This document shows, piece after piece, positions 60,590 to 64,000 of a DNA stretch of 64,000 nucleotides (position 1 is its first letter; every line of letters begins with the position of its first letter). The notes under the pieces were generated by a model. It was given only the letters and a program-made list of their open reading frames with translations. It was not told the DNA's origin and ran no database searches. The DNA is from Baylisascaris procyonis (lineage: Eukaryota; Nematoda; Chromadorea; Rhabditida; Ascarididae). The stretch is from positions 5,118,501-5,182,500 of the forward strand of contig JAZARR010000179.1 of assembly GCA_037389465.1 (NCBI GenBank). The letters run 5' to 3'. The position numbers were made by a program, and so were the translations under genes.

Positions 60590-61392
60590 CATTCGAAAGG
60601 GCATTAAAAGCTCTATCAGAATCAAAAATAATCTCGGACAAAAACAAGAACTTTTCTATAAGATCAAATTTTTATATGACGTGCAATTGCGGAAAATTGC
60701 ATGGTCATCGATAAATCAAGGCCTATAACTGCATGAAGGAACAAGACTTGGGAAGAGTGACTAGGTACGTTCGAAAGAGCATTAAAAGCTCCATCAGAAT
60801 CAAAAATAATCTCGGACAAAAACAAGAACTTTTCTATTAGATCGAATTTTTATATGCAGTGCAATTAAGAAAAATTGCATAGTCATCGATAAATCAGGGC
60901 CTATAACTGTATAAAGGAACAAGATTTGGGAAGAGTGACTAGGTAAATTCGAAAGAGCATTAAAACCTCTATCAGAATCAAAAATAATCTCGGACAAAAA
61001 CAAGAACTTTTCTATAAGATCGAATTTTTATATGACGTGCAATTGCGGAAAATTGCATGGTCATCGATAAATCAAGGCCTATAACTGCATGAAGAACAAG
61101 ATTTGGGAAGAGTGACTAGGTACGTTCGAAAGAGCATTAAAAGCTCTATCAGAATCAAAAATAATCTCGGACAAAAACAAGAACTTTTCTATTAGATCGA
61201 ATTTTTATATGCAGTGCAATTGAGAAAAATTGCATGGTCGTCGATAAATCAAGGCCTATAACTGTATGAAGGAACAAGACTTGGGAAGAGTGTCTAGGTA
61301 CATTCGAAAGAGCATTAAAAGCTCTATCAGAATCAAAAATAATCTCGGGCAGAAAAAAGAACTTTTCTAAAGATCAAATTTTTATATGCAGT
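60590..61392. repeat. Satellite-like tandem array, about 178-bp monomers in A-B-A-B order
   Basis: About 4.4 monomers start near 60590, 60769, 60947, 61124 and 61302. Each begins TTCGAAAGAGCATTAAAAG and contains AATAATCTCGGACAAAAAC and the ATCGATAAATCAAGGCC region. Monomers 1 and 3 share TATGACGTGCAATTGCGGAAA. Monomers 2, 4 and the partial 5 share TATGCAGTG, with an A-rich GAAAAATTGCAT following in 2 and 4. Adjacent monomers therefore differ more than alternate ones, a dimeric higher-order repeat of about 355 bp. Open frames across it are incidental. Confidence 0.92.
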
Positions 61393-61553
61393 GTCGCCTT
61401 ATCTATTATCTCATGCGTTATAGTTGTGCATTTATGACATTGTTCTTAATGAAGAACTCAATTCATGACACACCTTGACGATTTAATGAATTGACAAAAT
61501 CATTCGTAAAATACATTAAACTCGCTGTGGCTCTTATGAGTGGATCTTTCATG

Positions 61554-61619
<66 letters not shown>

Positions 61620-63764
61620 ATGTATATATATATACATTTTTTTTTGAATGCAAATACAAAATATTTTATTCAATCAACGAATGCATCACAATGTTAGAAA
61701 AATAAAAATTTATTGTTTAATATTAAAACGCAAATAATCAATTGATATATTTACTGTTGGAGTGAGATAGTTCTGTGTTTTCGAAATCGATGATTTTAAA
61801 TATCGAAATTTTCTCGAAACATTAATGAAAACGGAATGCGTTACTACCTAATAGATCGGCAATAAAATATTGTAAATATTTTCGGTCAGCAATTTTTTTT
61901 TTTTGAAATTTTTGAGTTGCAAAGTATTCATGAAACCATTAGGTGGTACTGAATTTATATAATAATACCATAACCGGAGTTTGCGTTGGGAGATTGATGA
62001 AAATACTGTAATATAGAATATTAACCCCGAGAATATAGTGTTATATAGGAAAAAAATAACCGTTTCTTTTAATATGCTTAGCATTGGCATAATTAAATGA
62101 GCCAAACCCCATCGCTGATCAAAAAATTGCCCAGATGTGAGAGCTGAAATTATGCTAGTCTATGAGGAAGAAATTCTCTCATTTTGACGTCGATTGATTA
62201 TCCTCTATACATATCAAATGATGTTGCTTAAATTCTTCAGCGTTTTTTTTTCTTTTTTTTGAATACAATTCATTGCAAGTATTTCGAATTCAAGCTCTCT
62301 GGAGTTGTGTTTTCGGAATATCGAAAAAGTACTTGGCTAAATTTTCCACTATCGTTTCCCCAATCCCCCATCTCCTATCTCTCTCATATCACATCCCTTC
62401 CTCCCTCCCCCCTTCCCAATAAGTAAATCCTAAATATAGATCTCCTCCACTTACAGTAATTACAATTAGCAAAAGCAAACTTACATACAAAAGCATACAA
62501 AAATTCCATATGAAGTATGGAAAAAAAAAAGTGGTAAAAAATTGATACATCGATATATAGAGCTGCTTGAGAAATTAGCGATCGGCTTTCATAATGCGCA
62601 TTTATGCTCATTCATAAAAGCATTTTAGAATGCTCTCTCTTTGAATGCTATGAAAGGGAGATTTTTTAAAGTTTATAATAGTCTCTATCGTAGTGGTATT
62701 GAATACTTCAATTTCATTGATAGCATGTAAAACAAGTAAAAGTTTCATAATTTTTTTTTCACAATTGGCTCCGAAAATTCCGAAAACAAAAATAACTCCT
62801 AAAATTGGGATTGACTCATCAATTTTTGGAGAAATTTTCGAAAAAATGAATGATTTCTTGAAAAATTTCTCAATGATATATAAAAAATTTCAAAAAACAT
62901 TTCAAAGATTTGCATCAACTTCAATTGAGCAACCCAAAAATTGTCCACATAGCAGAATGGTACTAAACTGAAATATATCAATAAAACAATGACAAAATAA
63001 TCATAAAGCACCGAAATTAAAATGTGAAAATAAATAAGGCAAAATGACTGAGTAAATTATCGACATATACCTAAGAATTTACAACATTATTTGCCATTTG
63101 CAAAAACATAATATCATATATTACAGCAAAATTTTTAGTGTGGTTTTGACTCGGAAGATAACCACTGCATGTGATGACAATTAAGAGAGACAAGCCTTAA
63201 TAAGGAAAAGGCCACGAGTTCGATTCCGTCAGAGGGCAATGCTTTTGTCGGTTATAAAAAAGCGTTTCTGATCTTGTTAAACTTTAGATTTTTATCAATT
63301 TTCCAGTTGTTTTAGTATCAGATCTGATTGATATACAATAAGTATATTTCAGCGTGAACGGTAAACGAATAATAATTGTTATAGTGCTTTATTTTTCAAA
63401 ATTTTTTCGTTATAAAAGAAAAAAAAAAGAAATTTCAATGCATAAGATTCCGTACAATCATTCCTGTAAGCATTATATTCATTTTAGTCATTATTTTCAT
63501 CGAATAATTGAATTTTTTTTCTGGGCGTTAATTCAATATCTTCCCATAAAGGATTCAAATCTTCGTGGATTCATATATCACTTGATTAGAACGTCAAGCT
63601 AAAACTGCTAACAAAAAAATCCATATTTAAATTCACCAAAAAATAATCGTCGTTAAACCCTTATGGTACACCAGCAATATTACAATGAACAAATCCATCT
63701 TAATTATTATTAATATTGGTGGGACTGATTCCATAAATAAAAAACGAATGAAAGAAAATATTTC
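61393..63764. other. AT-rich intergenic region
   Basis: Contains a long (TA)n tract and simple T and A runs. No exon with linked splice sites was found. A GAGTTCGATTCCG word near 63217 resembles a tRNA B box, but no tRNA folds there. Confidence 0.55.
61556..61634. repeat. (TA)n microsatellite with TGTA interruptions
   Basis: This TA tract of nearly 80 bp has TGTATG variants near its right end. It generates a spurious Ile-Tyr frame. Confidence 0.95.
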
Positions 63765-63867
63765 TTAAACATCGGTTGTTCTTGATTGTCGCAACGGTGA
63801 TGGTGTATAAGGTGGTGGCCTTGTTCCTAATGCGATCGATTGCGTCAATACCGCAGAGGATGGTGAA
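63765..63867 (-). CDS. Terminal exon of a gene running off the right edge
   Basis: On the minus strand a TTTCAG acceptor at 63868-63873 is followed by one base of a split codon, 33 codons and a TAA at 63765. The peptide is Ser/Thr/Pro-rich: SPSSAVLTQSIALGT, then RPPPYTPSPLRQSRTTDV. It carries a PPxY motif (PPPY), the usual ligand of WW domains such as those in NEDD4-type ubiquitin ligases, and an SP phosphosite pattern. The upstream exons lie beyond the window, so the protein cannot be named. The low complexity leaves some chance of a false exon. Confidence 0.5.
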
Positions 63868-64000
63868 CTGAAATGCATAGAAACGATTAGATTTATTTGA
63901 ATTTTTGAGAACTTTATTTATTTAAAAAATCAACTTTAAAAACAACGATGCTACAAGAGTTGGCGCAATATGTGCTTTTACAATTGCTCATCTGACCAAC

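Noticed and set aside
63170..63245. tRNA-like B box (GAGTTCGATTCCG)
   Set aside because: No acceptor stem, anticodon arm or consistent cloverleaf could be paired around it.

Overview
The window looks like a stretch of nematode nuclear genome, probably a parasitic species; this is inference from gene content. It is AT-rich eukaryotic DNA. Genes are split into short exons with GT..AG introns, and most acceptors read TTTCAG or TTTTAG. There are many (TA)n microsatellites and long gene-poor tracts, and nothing in it looks bacterial or operonic in the prokaryotic sense. All exon models were built by eye from splice sites, reading-frame phase and protein motifs, with no database search.

Layout. 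From 1 to about 11 kb I see no convincing gene, only degenerate short repeats. From 11.2 to 24.7 kb there are weak signs of minus-strand coding: a possible terminal exon at 11.2 kb and a phase-consistent but unrecognised nine-exon model between 15.2 and 24.7 kb. From 25 to 39 kb the DNA is very AT-rich and gene-poor, with microsatellites and a homopurine tract.

From 39.2 to 51.7 kb there are two plus-strand genes. The first is a four-exon globin with an N-myristoylation-type start and a long C-terminal tail. The second is an eight-exon two-pass membrane protein with a cysteine-rich ectodomain. From 52.6 to 60.1 kb there are two minus-strand genes for mitochondrial proteins: octanoyltransferase LIPT2, which starts lipoate attachment, and mitoribosomal protein mL42 (MRPL42). 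From 60.4 to 61.4 kb there are minisatellites and a satellite of about 178 bp arranged as an A-B-A-B higher-order repeat. The right edge holds the last exon of another minus-strand gene, ending in a proline-rich PPPY-containing tail.

How the genes relate. LIPT2 and MRPL42 lie on the same strand next to each other and both act in mitochondria. The globin and the membrane protein are both plausible neuronal or sensory membrane-associated proteins, but nothing in the sequence ties them functionally. The least explained items are the cysteine-rich two-pass protein, the LIPT2 exon-junction problem, the dimeric satellite, and a SINE-like insertion with a clear target-site duplication.
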